64,000 nucleotides of DNA from Lunularia cruciata (lineage: Eukaryota; Streptophyta; Marchantiopsida; Lunulariales; Lunulariaceae): assembly GCA_948567375.1 (NCBI GenBank), contig OX419758.1, positions 59,649,001-59,713,000 on the forward strand. The letters run 5' to 3'. Positions within the stretch are counted from its first letter, which is position 1; each line of letters begins with the position of its first letter. Positions 45,866 through 56,187 of this stretch are shown here, piece by piece. Position numbers and translations under genes: made by a program. The notes below the pieces were generated by a model. The model ran no database searches. It had not been told where the DNA came from and saw nothing but the letters and a program-made list of their open reading frames with translations.

Positions 45866-46557
45866 TGTAACACCCATTTGTGCATGTATGTGGTATTGTG
45901 ATATTTAGCTTGGTATTACAAGTACTTAAGAGATATTATTTATATAGAGCTAAAGGATAGTTCTATATTAGTCATGGTTAGCTAAAGTTATTCATAGCTA
46001 AGATAGAGGGGACTTTACTTTAGAGGAAGTAGAAAAGATGAGCACCACTATTTTGGATTTTAGTGTGTTGACTTGGTATTATTCCTAGGTGTTTGGCTTT
46101 TAGGAAAGAGTTGTGAACTCTTGGGCCCGCAAGCCTTTTTGTTTTGGATTCTTCTTTAGTCCAAGGATAGCCCATGTGAAGGAATCCTTGACTTAGTGGT
46201 TGGGTCAAGATAAGACCACATGCTTAGGGGAATATGCCCATGTGAATGGATATTCCTTTCTACTTTTTGATTTTACTTGACTTTTAGTCTAGTAACTTGA
46301 GTTACTATGGTAATTAGAAACTTTGGTACATAACTATTTCACAAGTATATAAACAAGGGGTGAGGAAGTACTGATCATCCTTTCATTTGCAACTATCTCT
46401 CTCTCATTGAGTTCTCTAGTGAGCAATGTCTTGAGTCTTGGAGTGTTAGCCTTGGAGGAGTATGATGGAGTTCGGGTTCCTTGCCTTCTTAGTCCATAGT
46501 GTGTTACCATAATAGCCATCAGAGGTTCATCCTAAGTGAGAGACAGGCCGGCTCACA
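45866..46557 (+). repeat. A2 5' LTR
   Basis: 692 bp, TGTAACACCC to GGCTCACA. In the first 160 bp it differs from the 3' LTR at about six positions by eye. A primer site should follow: TTTTTGGTTCCGTAACCGGG at 46558 is conserved in A3 as a TTTTTGGTTTCGTTCCCGGG-like sequence, but I could not assign the tRNA. Confidence 0.92.
46346..46353 (+). promoter_or_regulatory. TATA box of A2 5' LTR
   Basis: TATATAAA in a context (CACAAGTATATAAAC) kept in all A LTR copies, 205 bp before the LTR end. Likely core promoter for the element; the start site is not determined. Confidence 0.65.
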
Positions 46558-46598
46558 TTTTTGGTTCCGTAACCGGGACCTCTCTAGAAGGCAAGATA

Positions 46599-46823
46599 AT
46601 GTTCCGCATTCAATTCTACATTAGGCAGAAGGAGGCTATGAGAGCTCACTTGGAGAGAACATTAGGAGAGGAGAGGGCTGAACTTATGTTAGAGAACCAA
46701 GATCCATTTGTATACCCTGTAGTTCATTATGATGTCTTTGAAGTGATTTTGTACATCTTGTACACATGGGAGGAATTGGAGAGATTGTGTGAGGTGGATT
46801 GCAAATTTTGGGGATTAAGGTGA
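46599..46823 (+). CDS. A2 small conserved pre-gag ORF (74 codons)
   Basis: Starts MFRIQFYIRQKEAMR about 40 bp after the LTR and ends with LCEVDCKFWGLR. The same ORF is found in A1 and A3 with conserved length of the core and mostly conservative changes, including VHYDVFEVILYILYT. No known domain is recognised. It could be an independent small protein or a translated leader. Confidence 0.5.
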   Translation: MFRIQFYIRQKEAMRAHLERTLGEERAELMLENQDPFVYPVVHYDVFEVILYILYTWEELERLCEVDCKFWGLR

Positions 46824-47255
46824 TTTTGGGCAAAATCTCACGTTTGAGATCTAGACTTGAAATTTCTACACATGATAGCTTGGGTTATCTTTGAGTTAGC
46901 ACACTTGAAATTATTGTGAGAGCTACTATGCGCATTGGGCTAGAATTTTTGAAAGTTGATAGGGTAAACTGCTCCCGCAACTGCATGCTCTCTGGAAAAT
47001 TGTACAGAGTCTGCCATTTCTTCAATTTTCAGCAAATTTTCCTGAACATTTCCAAGAAAATTCAGTGCATTGTATCCTACTTGCTGCCACAAAAAGTAGA
47101 GAGACATCGTTCTTGCGCAGGGAGTTATGAGTTTTTGAAGTGAGGGGGTGGTTTTGAGACCAAATCTCAAATATGTGTGCTGAATAGAAAGGTGACTAGG
47201 CCAAATGGCTCAATGAAAAGATCTGATATTTTGCAGGGAGGGACGCCCTAGACTT
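46824..47255 (+). other. A2 pre-gag region between the two small ORFs
   Basis: About 430 bp conserved among A1, A2 and A3, with an open piece at 46916-47143 (MRATMRIGLEFLKVDRV). Sequence conservation suggests ancestral coding, perhaps joining the ORF at 46599 with that at 47256, but present frames do not connect. Confidence 0.4.
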
Positions 47256-47888
47256 GTGATCAAGTGTGCAAAATTTCAGAGGATTGTGACGTACAGATTG
47301 GGAGATTTGAGTGACATTGTGAGAAAGGGTCAATTCTGCAGAGTGGAGATTTCATGCATGAGGAGTTTGAGATCAACAAAAAGCATGTTTGAGTGTTTAG
47401 ATTCATCTTGGGAACATAAGGCGTCACAAGAGTGGAAATTGAGATTATGCAAGTTTCCCCAAGGGTTTGAGGTGATTGTAGGGGTGGATTTGAGGAAAAG
47501 AGAGTTTACAATAGAATTTGAAGAGAGTGTTTAGAGGATCCAAAAACCTACACCACTTAGAGGAAAGAGTGAGTCTAAGTGCTTTCTATGTGGAGAGAAG
47601 GGACATAAGGCAAGTTCATGTCCATTGACCTTTGAGAGCAAGAGATTGAGGGAAAGGAGAGGCTTACTTGACTTGGGTTTGCATGTTGGACCTTCTTCAC
47701 CAAGATTAGGAGGGAGAAGATCTAAGACCAAGGAGTTGTGTGAGGTTTGTGGAGTGGAAGGACTTCCAAAAGGACATGAGTGTAGTGGAGTAAAAGCACT
47801 TTTGGAGACTTTGGTAAAGGATTTTGGAGAGAGTCTTAGTACAACTACAGAAATACTACCACCTTCATCAACTAGTTCTCAAGATTAG
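47256..47888 (+). pseudogene. A2 accessory zinc-knuckle ORF before gag
   Basis: 211 codons in one frame, starting at a GTG or further upstream, broken by one TAG at 47532 where A3 has GAG. The N-terminal part reads VTYRLGDLSDIVRKGQFCRV. A retroviral-type knuckle follows, CFLCGEKGHKASSC (CX2CX4HX4C). Beyond a basic Arg-rich stretch comes a second Cys/His cluster, CEVCGVEGLPKGHEC. It ends SSQD. Gag has its own knuckle further on, so this is an additional nucleic-acid-binding candidate, unusual for plant gypsy elements. It lies 218 bp before gag. Confidence 0.65.
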
Positions 47889-48106
47889 TGATGGAGATAA
47901 TCTTTCAACTTATGGATAAACTATCCATGAGAGTTAGATTAATATGCACTCTAGGATTTGATGTTGCTATAGAAATTTTGGAGCAACCTGAACCTTTTGT
48001 GTTCCCTAGAGTGGATTATTCTCAGATGGTGTTAGTCATGTATATAATTTATTAGTAATAGAGTGAGAGAAAAGAAAAGAGAAAAGAAAGATAGTGAGAG
48101 GTTAAG

Positions 48107-49064
48107 ATGGGGACACTTCTGGTTTTCTTTGGCAAGGATGGAGAAGATATGGAGGCCTTTGTGAGAGACTTCAAGAGAGCTTGCATAAGAAACAATGAGA
48201 GGAGGAAGAATGAGTGGGCCTCATTATTACCAGATTTCTTTGAGGATGCAGCACTTACATGGTATGAGTCAAAATACCAAAAGAAAGATAGGAGAGATGG
48301 GGAAGAGGAGTCTTGGGAGACTTTGACTTCAGCACTCATTGAGAACTTTCTTTCTGATGAGAGTTATGAGAGATTGATGAGTGAGGTTACATTTCTCAAG
48401 CAAGGAGAAGGAGAGAAAGTCAAAGTCTATGTGGAAAGAGTGGAAAAGTTAGAGTCCAGATTTCGCATAGTGTTGAGGAAGGGTGGGGATGATATGGACA
48501 CTACAATGATTGGCATAGGGGCCATGTTCACCAAGAATTTTGTGGGAGGGTTGAGACCACAAATTAGAAGTAAGGTGAGATATGAGAAACCTTCTTCCAA
48601 GGTTGAAGCTATCAAGATCGCAATTCGTATGGAGGAGAGTTTGGAAGGAGATGAGAGTGATTTGGTGGTAAAGGAGGTTGTGCATCCTCCTCAAGGCTAC
48701 AAGTATGGTGGAACTTCTGATACTTGGGTGACAAGGGTTGCACCACAAGTAGTGGTTACTCCAGTTCTTTCACCTCCACCAAAAGATCCACTTCAAACCA
48801 TCACAAAACAACTTGCGGATCTCAAGATCAATGTGGTGCAACTATGGGAGAAGAGAGAGGTGGATCAGAATGTAGGGAGAGGGACTAGGAGTAAGGGAAA
48901 CTATCCATAGAGGAGGCCAACCAACCAACAATTTCAATGATAGAAATTGTTTTGGTTGTGGAGGAAGAGGCCATATCCAAAGGAATTGCCCAAATTCCAC
49001 TTACCATGGAGGAAGGGGTTATGAGAGAGCCAATAGAGGGAAAGAGGGAGGTAGTGAAACCCAA
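48107..49064 (+). pseudogene. A2 gag, frameshifted
   Basis: 267 open codons from MGTLLVFFGKDGEDMEAFVR to a stop at 48908. Compared with A1, two bases are lost in the TATCCATA(TA)GAGG stretch, and the zinc knuckle CFGCGGRGHIQRNC at 48948-48990 is therefore in another frame, the one continuing into 49065. The capsid-like part has WASLLPDFFEDAALTWYE and VKVYVERVEKLESRFR. Gag packages element RNA into cytoplasmic particles. Confidence 0.87.
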
Positions 49065-50198
49065 GTGGCTCCTAATCCCAACAAAGGTAAGGGGATAGCA
49101 TACATAGATGTGGTTGAGAGCAAGTATAAGAAGGGAGAGTGCTCAAACACCAAGGGTCTTAATTTGGAGCTTTTGGCACAAGAGAAGAAGAGAGCTCATT
49201 TTGCAGAGGATGTTCACTCTTCTCAAGGATTCACTCCAAGCAAGGATACTCCTATGTCTACTAGGAGCACTCGCACCTCAACACCATCAACAACAAAGAC
49301 TCCAAGGAAGAAGTTGGGGATGGAGGACTTCTTGATCTCAAAGCAACAATGGAACTACAATGTGTTGGAGGATGTTGGTAGTCACAAGGCTAACATCACA
49401 GTGGGCCAATTAATTGCTTTGAACCCTACCTTGAGAAAGGAGCTTAGAGGTGGTTTGAGTTCTACAAGGAGCAAGAGGAAGAAGAAGGCAAAAGCTCCAG
49501 TATCAATGGGGGTGGTGGATGCCAAACCAGCACCATGGGAGGCTTGTGAATATGCCTCTAAGATTAATGTGAGAGTGAATGGTCACAACATCAAGGATGC
49601 ATTGGTTGATGGAGGATCAGCAGTGAATGCCATGTCAGAAAGGTTGATGAAGAAGTTGGGTATGATACCCTCAAGACCTTCAACATTTGTGGTGAGCATG
49701 GCAAACAAGCAACAAGTTCGACCAATAGGGATGATGGATAAAGTGGTAGTTTCAGTTATGGGAGTTCAAAATCTCATGACTTTCCAAGTCTTGAAGGATT
49801 CAAGCTATGACTTACTTCTTGGGAGGCCATGGTTGAGAGCAACACGCACAACTGATCAATGGCACAAAGGGTACTTGAGGATTGGGCCATCAATCCATAG
49901 AGTCACAGTTCCTGTGACTAACACCACCAACACTTCACATTCAGATACACCATCTTCTCATTATTGTGAATCAGATTCTGACGAAGGAGCTTCAGGTATG
50001 GACACAAGCATGGAAGAGGAGACTTCCACGGAGCAGGATGAATCTGAATCTGATTCAGATGTGTATCCTTTGTATGCTATGGATTTTGCACCTAAGCCAG
50101 AGGTTTTGAAGGACCCAGAAAAATCACCATTGACACTTGAGGAGGTAGAGAGAAGGTTATCTACCCTCAAGTATGGCCCAAATGTTATCAAGGAGTAG
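49065..50198 (+). CDS. A2 gag tail and aspartic protease segment
   Basis: 377 open codons. The protease active site is ALVDGGSAVNAM with Asp at residue 182 (DGG in place of DSG/DTG), and the DLLLGRPWLRA motif follows. An acidic Ser-rich linker (MEEETSTEQDESESDSD) precedes RT. The stop TAG at 50196 lies at a GAG codon position judging by A1. The RT ORF continues in the same frame at 50202. The first residues shown are interior; the true start is in gag. Confidence 0.87.
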   Translation: MAPNPNKGKGIAYIDVVESKYKKGECSNTKGLNLELLAQEKKRAHFAEDVHSSQGFTPSKDTPMSTRSTRTSTPSTTKTPRKKLGMEDFLISKQQWNYNVLEDVGSHKANITVGQLIALNPTLRKELRGGLSSTRSKRKKKAKAPVSMGVVDAKPAPWEACEYASKINVRVNGHNIKDALVDGGSAVNAMSERLMKKLGMIPSRPSTFVVSMANKQQVRPIGMMDKVVVSVMGVQNLMTFQVLKDSSYDLLLGRPWLRATRTTDQWHKGYLRIGPSIHRVTVPVTNTTNTSHSDTPSSHYCESDSDEGASGMDTSMEEETSTEQDESESDSDVYPLYAMDFAPKPEVLKDPEKSPLTLEEVERRLSTLKYGPNVIKE

Positions 50199-50201
50199 AA
50201 G

Positions 50202-51893
50202 GTGAGATTTGAGGAGATTTTCTGCAAGGTCATCCATGTGTTTGCTTTTAGTTACAAGGATTTGAAGGAAGTCACCTTGGAGGAGCACAAGATAGAGGAA
50301 GAGTCACATGCAAGACCAATCCGCCAAAAGCAACGTCGCATTAGCCCACCAATATCTTTGGTTGTGAAGGAGGAAATTGATAAGCTCAAGGAGGCTGGAT
50401 TTATCTTTGAGGTAGAGAATTCAAAATGGGTGTCTCTAATTTTCATTGTGAAGAAAAAGAATGGCAAACTTTGGGTATGTGTGGATTACAAGAAGCTCAA
50501 TGTTGTTACCACAAAGGACTACTACCTATTGCCATTCATTGATGAGATCTTGGAGGAGGTTGCAGGTCATGAGAGGTACAATTTTGGAGATGGTTATAGT
50601 GGATATAACCAAATCAAGATTGCACCAAAGCATCAACAACTCACCACATTCACCACACCTTGGGGAACTTACGCTTTCAAGGTCATGCCTTTTGGGCTTT
50701 GCAATGCTCCAGCCACATTCCAATGGTTCATGAACAAGGTATTTGAACCTTTCATTGGGAAATTTGTGAGAGACTTCATTGATGACTTTTGTGTCTATGG
50801 GAGCAAGGAGGAGCACTTTGAGCACCTAATCAAAGTCTTGCAACGCTTGGATGAGGCAAATGCATCACTCAACCCAGAGAAGTGCATTTTTGGATGTGAA
50901 GAAGGTCTACTTTTGGGGCACATCATCTCCAAGGATGGAATAGCAGTTGATCCTGAGAAGGTGAGGAAAATCTCAGACCTTCCATTCCCTTCAAGCTTGA
51001 CAAAGTTATGCCAATTCTTGGGAATGGTTGGGTACTATAGGAGGTTCATCTTCTCATTTTCCAACAAGGCTTATGCATTGACCATCTACATGAAGAAGGG
51101 TGTAGATTACATGGTGATTTTGGAAGACAAGGAGGCTCTCAAAGCTTTTGAGGAGTTCAAGCAATCCCTTGTTGTAGCTCCAATTCTTGCTAAACCTGAT
51201 TGGAGTAAGCCTTTCATCCTCTACACTGATGCTTCTAATGTAGCTATAGGATGCACTCTTAGTCAATTAGACCAAGATGGGCATGATCATCCAATAGCTT
51301 ATGCTAGTAGGCAGATGGTTTCAGCAAAGAAGAACTACTCTGTCACGGAGAGAGAAGGGTTGGCAGTGATCTTTGGTCTCAAGAAGTTTAGACACTACTT
51401 GATTGGAGGGAAAGCCACCATTGTCACGGATCACAAGGCTTTGAAGTACATCTTCAACAAGCCTAATGTTGAAGGGAGACTAGCAAGGTGGATGATACTC
51501 TTGTCTGAGTATGACTACACAATTGAGGATAGGCCAGGAAAGAAACATGCAAATGCTGATTTGTTATCTAGAGCCTATGATCATGATGGAGATGAGCTAG
51601 TAGATGATTCCTTCCCGGATGAGGAGCTCATGACAATCTCAGTCACTCAAGAGATTCCAATGGAGTACAAGGAGATTGTGGATTTTGTGACAAGAGGTAA
51701 CTATTCAGAAGGGATGCATGCTAGGGAGAGGAAGGCCCTTGCAGCAAGATCTAGACCTTACACAATGGTGGAGGATATTCTTTTTCACCAAGGAGCAGAT
51801 GGTCTACTTCAAAGAGCAGTGGGTAAGGAAGAGTCTATCCTACTCATAAAGGAGTCTCATGAAGGTTTAGTATGTGGAAGACACTTTGCATGA
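50202..51893 (+). CDS. A2 reverse transcriptase and RNase H
   Basis: 563 codons. RT has GYSGYNQIKIAPKHQQ, MPFGLCNAPATFQWFM and FIDDFCVYG from residue 192 (FIDD box). The thumb has LLLGHIISKDGIAV. RNase H shows FILYTDASNVAIG, EREGLAVIFGLKKF, VTDHKAL and KHANADLLSRAYDHD. The start of the integrase zinc-binding end is also in this frame (HEGLVCGRHFA) before a TGA at 51891, where A3 has GGA. Apparently intact catalytic residues in RT and RNase H. Confidence 0.9.
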   Translation: MRFEEIFCKVIHVFAFSYKDLKEVTLEEHKIEEESHARPIRQKQRRISPPISLVVKEEIDKLKEAGFIFEVENSKWVSLIFIVKKKNGKLWVCVDYKKLNVVTTKDYYLLPFIDEILEEVAGHERYNFGDGYSGYNQIKIAPKHQQLTTFTTPWGTYAFKVMPFGLCNAPATFQWFMNKVFEPFIGKFVRDFIDDFCVYGSKEEHFEHLIKVLQRLDEANASLNPEKCIFGCEEGLLLGHIISKDGIAVDPEKVRKISDLPFPSSLTKLCQFLGMVGYYRRFIFSFSNKAYALTIYMKKGVDYMVILEDKEALKAFEEFKQSLVVAPILAKPDWSKPFILYTDASNVAIGCTLSQLDQDGHDHPIAYASRQMVSAKKNYSVTEREGLAVIFGLKKFRHYLIGGKATIVTDHKALKYIFNKPNVEGRLARWMILLSEYDYTIEDRPGKKHANADLLSRAYDHDGDELVDDSFPDEELMTISVTQEIPMEYKEIVDFVTRGNYSEGMHARERKALAARSRPYTMVEDILFHQGADGLLQRAVGKEESILLIKESHEGLVCGRHFA

Positions 51894-52664
51894 AAGGTGA
51901 CTGCTTTCAAGATTCTAGATGCAGGTTACCATTGGAGAGGGATTTTCAAGGATTGTCTTGATTATTGCAAAACTTGTCATGTTTGTCAAGCTTTTGCTAG
52001 AAAGTCTACATCCACTCCACCACTTAGATCAATTCCATTGCTAGGACCTTTTGAGAAGTGGGGAATTGATTTTGTAGGTCCTCTCAATAGAACCCCAAGG
52101 AACAATCGGTACATTGTGGTAGTTACTGATTACCTTACCAAGTGGGTTGAGGCTAGACCATTGAGGGACAAGAATGAAGATGAAGTGGGTAGATTTCTTT
52201 ATGAACGCATTATCACTAGGTTTGGATGCCCTTTGGAGTTGGTTTCTAATAGAGGAGGAGAGTTTACAGGAAGCATTACTACAGCCATGCTACAACATTT
52301 CTCTATCACACATAGAGTAACTACATCCTATAAGCCAAATTCCAATGGCTTGGAAGAGAGAACCAATCAGACCTTGTGCATGATGTTGGCCAAAGATGCA
52401 GAAATGGAGGGGTCTAAACATCATTGGGACAAGAGGATTCATGCAATTTTGTGGGAGTATAGGACAACCATGAAGACTTCCACCGGATATTCTCCATTCC
52501 AATTGGTGTATGGTACTGATTCTACCTTACCTATTCACTTTGATCTTCCTACCTTCCAAAGCATTCATAGGAGATTGAAGAAAGCACAAGGAGGTGATGC
52601 AGAGAAGTCAAGGAAGGATCAACTCATGGGGTTGGAAGAGGCAAGAGCAATTGCTATGGTTTGA
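51894..52664 (+). pseudogene. A2 integrase core
   Basis: Same frame as RT. CKTCHVCQAF completes the zinc-binding end. The core has WGIDFVGPLNRTPRN (Asp 1), LVSNRGGEF where the second catalytic Asp is changed to Asn (GAT to AAT), and SNGLEERTNQT with the Glu. The segment ends at a TGA (52662) that A1 and A3 share. Loss of the second Asp should abolish strand transfer. Confidence 0.88.
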
Positions 52665-52931
52665 GTGGAGCAAGCCCAAAGGAAACAAAAGGAGAGCTAT
52701 GACAAGAGGCAAGGCAAGAAGAAGGTGGGGCCTTTCAAAGAAGGTGATTGGGTAATGTTGTTTGATTCCATTCGATTCAAGAGAGTGCAAAAGAAGTTTT
52801 TGCCTAAGTACTTTGGACCTTTCATAGTAGAGAAGGTGTGGGGCAATTACACCTATGATCTCAAGGAGTTGGGAGGAAGACACTTTGATAGGATTAACCA
52901 TGATAAGTTGAAGATGTACCATAGAAGGTAG
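52665..52931 (+). CDS. A2 integrase C-terminal segment beyond shared TGA
   Basis: 88 codons in frame with the core: basic QRKQKESYDKRQGKKK, then GDWVMLFDSIRFK and FGPFIVEKVWGNYTYDLKEL of an integrase C-terminal SH3-like domain. It has no natural start and would need readthrough of the TGA. No chromodomain follows; the LTR starts about 50 bp later. Confidence 0.8.
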   Translation: MEQAQRKQKESYDKRQGKKKVGPFKEGDWVMLFDSIRFKRVQKKFLPKYFGPFIVEKVWGNYTYDLKELGGRHFDRINHDKLKMYHRR

Positions 52932-52979
52932 AGAGACCTTCACTTTGAGGACAAAGTGAAAACTTAGTCCGGGGGTAAA

Positions 52980-53668
52980 TGTAACACCCATTTGTGCATG
53001 TGTGTGGTATTGTGATATTTAGCTTGGTATTACAAGTACTTAAGAGATATTATTTATATAGAGATAAAGGATGGTTCTATATTAGTCATGGTTAGCTAAA
53101 GTTAGTCATAGCTAAGATAGATGGGACCTTACTTTAGAGGAAGTAGAAAAGATGAGCACCACTATTTTGGATTTTAGTGTGTTGACTTGGTATTATTCCT
53201 AGGTGTTTGGCTTTGAGGAAAGAGTTGAGAACTCTTGGGCCCGCAAGCCTTTTTTTTTGGATTCTTCTTTAGTCCAAGGATAGCCCATGTGAAGGAATCC
53301 TTGACTTAGTGGTTGGGTCAAGATAAGACTACATGCTTAGGGGAATATGCCCATGTGAATGGATATTCCTTTCTACTTTTTGACTTGACTTGACTTTTAG
53401 TCTAGTAACTTGAGTTACTTTGGTAATTAGTAACTTTGGTACGTAACTATTTCACAAGTATATAAACAAGGGGTGAGGAGGTACTCATCATCCTTTCATT
53501 TGCAACTATCTCTCTCATTGAGTTCTCTAGTGAGCAATGTCTTGAGTCTTGGAGTGTTAGTCTTGGAGGAGTATGATGGAGTTTGGGTTCCTTGCCTTCT
53601 TAGTCCATGGTGCGCTACCATAATAGCCATCAGAGGTTCATCTTGAGTGAGAGACAGGCCGGCTCACA
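52980..53668 (+). repeat. A2 3' LTR
   Basis: 689 bp, TGTAACACCC to GGCTCACA, direct repeat of 45866-46557. A purine-rich tract (GTCCGGGGGTAAA) lies just before it at about 52966-52979. Confidence 0.92.
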
Positions 53669-53998
53669 GGTCAAGATAAGACCACATGCTTAGGGGAATA
53701 TGCCCATGTGAATGGATATTCCTTTCTACTTTTTGACTTTACTTGACTTTTAGTCTAGTAACTTTGGTACGTAACTATTTCATAAGTATATAAACAAGGG
53801 GTGAGGAGGTACTCATCATCCTTTCATTTGCAACTATCTCTCTCTCATTGAGTTCTCTAGTAAGCAATGTCTTGAGTCTTGGAGTGTTAGCCTTGGAGGA
53901 GTATGATGGAGTTTGGGTTCCTTGCCTTCTTAGTCCATGGTGCGCTACCATAATAGCCATCAGAGGTTCATCTTGAGTGAGAGACAGGCCGGCTCATA
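53669..53998 (+). repeat. Extra partial LTR, tandem duplication of the A2 3' LTR end
   Basis: Repeats the last part of the LTR from GGTCAAGATAAGACCACATG to GGCTCATA, minus about 25 bp lost between two AGTAACTT copies. The M2 target duplication lies beyond it and not before it, so the duplication arose within the inserted element. Confidence 0.88.
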
Positions 53999-55490
53999 GG
54001 ACAAACAAGCTGAGGAGCTTGTAGGAGTTCCAACGGAAGGCTAGAGATAGCCTATGCGAGGCATACACTCGCATGAGGCGGCTGATCAGTTTCACTCAGG
54101 GAGTTATTGAGGCCCCGGCAGTCCAGTTTTGGTATGGGATACTGGACAGGGAGTTGCAATGTAGAGTTCATGATACTATGCTATTATAGGCTACTTCGCC
54201 CACTTTGGCAGTGGTCTTTGGTTTGGTTGAGCGTGTAGAGCTCAATATGGTGGAGGAGAGAGTGGTGACATCTAGATTTGGTAGGGAGACCTCATCCACG
54301 GTTGTGACTTCTTCTAGAGTGCAGCAAAGTGCACCATGCCCAATTGGTTTTCGAGGACAAGGTGGACAGCCCAAATCCTATGGAGCGGATGGAGGGCCTA
54401 GTGGAGTTAGACCCTTACCCTCATTTTTGGGTTAGCAGCAGCCAGTGAGTGGTGGTGTTGCTTGTTGGACTTGTGGTGGACCTCACTATAGGAGAGAGTG
54501 TACTCAGGGCAGCAGACCTGATACCTCTGGTGCATCACAACCAGCACAGAGGCAATATGAGCATTGCCACAAATTTGGTCACACTAGTGATCGGTGTTTT
54601 GACCTACACCCGGACTTACAGAGTAGTAGGGCTGCTATGGCAAGTAGTAGAGGAGCTCCAGTTCATGGAAGACGAGGTGGTAGAGGTGGTGGTAGAGGAT
54701 CTACACCTAGTAGGGTGCAGTACCTGCCCTTACTTCTGACACAGCTATGGCTACTTGGATTGAGCAGTTGGAGCAGAGATTGGCTAGTATGGCTATTGCT
54801 CAGAGGAGATCAGATTCGGGTGCTAAGGCTTCCACCTCATATGTTGGTGATAGAGATGCTTTGGACTTCATGTGTGGAGCAGCATAGGTGAATGCACCTG
54901 CAACAATGACTAGGAGTGCAGTACGTGCTCTAGAGCCTAGAGGGGCATTGGTGGAGTTGGACCCACAGAGAGGAGAGGTTGGGAGACAGGTCAAAACAAC
55001 ATACATGGTTCCTAGACGTCCCAGTGTAGGTGTGGTAGGTGGTGATGGAGTACATGAAGTACTACCTGCTAGTCAGCCACCTGCTACTACACAGACTGAG
55101 TCTAGCATGATGTTGGGGGTAGCTTAGCTGATTATGCGGCATCCTTTGTTTTTGGCCAGTGATATGTTTACATTGGTTGTTGACCCAGCCCCAGTATTCC
55201 GGTTGGCTGCCATGTTGTGTGAGAGTAGGGATGGTGCAGTTCCTACTACTAGAGGAGAGGTGGTTGGTAGTGGAGCTGACTTGGTTGAGGAGCATGGGAT
55301 CCGTTCAGCGACCAGTGGTTTATGGCAGGCAATAGTGGCTAGACTGGAGGAGTTGCCAGCTAGACCAGCCTTTGAGAGAGCGTGGTTCACACCTGGTGTT
55401 GTCCTATTGGATAACCAAAAGGGGATTTTCGTTTGGTGGGACCTTCAAGGAAGGTCTATACACCACAGAGAGTCTTGTTAGACTCTGGTG
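53999..55490 (+). pseudogene. M2 gag C-terminal half with zinc knuckles
   Basis: Continues at the residue where A2 interrupted (LRSL then QEFQRKAR). It includes the gag C-terminus, the two knuckles (CWTCGGPHYRREC and CEHC-equivalent, now YEHCHKFGHTSDRC with the first Cys lost), the RGG box and the region leading to the protease. Stops near 54187 and 54432 and a 1-base loss near 54710 disrupt it. At the sites where M1 has TAG (38998, 39325), M2 reads CAA. Confidence 0.86.
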
Positions 55491-56187
55491 CATAGCCCCT
55501 TATGTTGGGGAAGGCTGCAGTTGTCGGTCTAGAGTTACGGAAGACCGATGTGGAGAGGTGTCCATTTCAGATCCAGACATCTCTAGGTGGTGGCTCGACA
55601 TAGTACATGACACATGGGGAGCTTGTTGTCCAGGTTCAGCCTGGTTATCTGACTGATAGCTCAGTGGTGAGAGCCCAGGCTATTACGACGATAGCTGAGT
55701 CATATGATGTGCTAGTTGGGGGAGCAGTGTTATACCCCATGGGTTTCAACATTGACTATTGGGAGGAGACAGCCTCTTATAGACTTGGTTGGTAGTCTGG
55801 TGAGGGATGGGTATGTCACCTACTAGTACGCTTCAGTAGTGGCAGTCTTGGCTCACTACAGTCCGAGACCATGGTAGCATCAGTTTTAGCTTTTAGTGGT
55901 GCAGTTACTTGGCCTAGTGACTTGTTGGAGGGGAACGCCCATGCAAAAGATACTCCAATACCAGAGGAGATCACTCGGCTTTGGAGTACAAGTGGGATTG
56001 TTCCATCCACCTTGGATGTTCCATTGTGGAGTTCAGAGGAGGCATTGCAGTAGCATGCAAATTAGTTGGTGCAGCAGGCTTGGAGTGGAGCCTTTGTACC
56101 ATTAGGAGATGAGTGTGAGGATGAGCCTCCAGAGGCGATTGCTTTGACACCTTTAGATACCACACTCATTGCTTGGCAGTATCCAAT
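55491..56187 (+). pseudogene. M2 protease and linker
   Basis: The LLDSGA site is broken: GACTCTGGTGCATAG near 55481-55496 gives DSGA followed by a stop. YDVLVGGAVLYPMGF is intact at 55607-55795. The linker before the methyltransferase follows in the same frame as the methyltransferase and RT. Confidence 0.85.

Larger units (their letters stand above)
45866..53998 (+). mobile_element. A2: nearly complete family A element inside M2 gag
   Basis: 5' LTR 45866-46557, two pre-gag ORFs, gag, protease, RT, RNase H, integrase, 3' LTR 52980-53668 and an extra partial LTR 53669-53998. Flanks read CGGAC to the left (45861-45865) and AGGAC/GGAC to the right (53999-54002), fitting a 4-5 bp target duplication of the M gag sequence GTGCGGACT. 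It is the best guide to family A structure, though stops and one frameshift leave it inactive. Confidence 0.93.
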
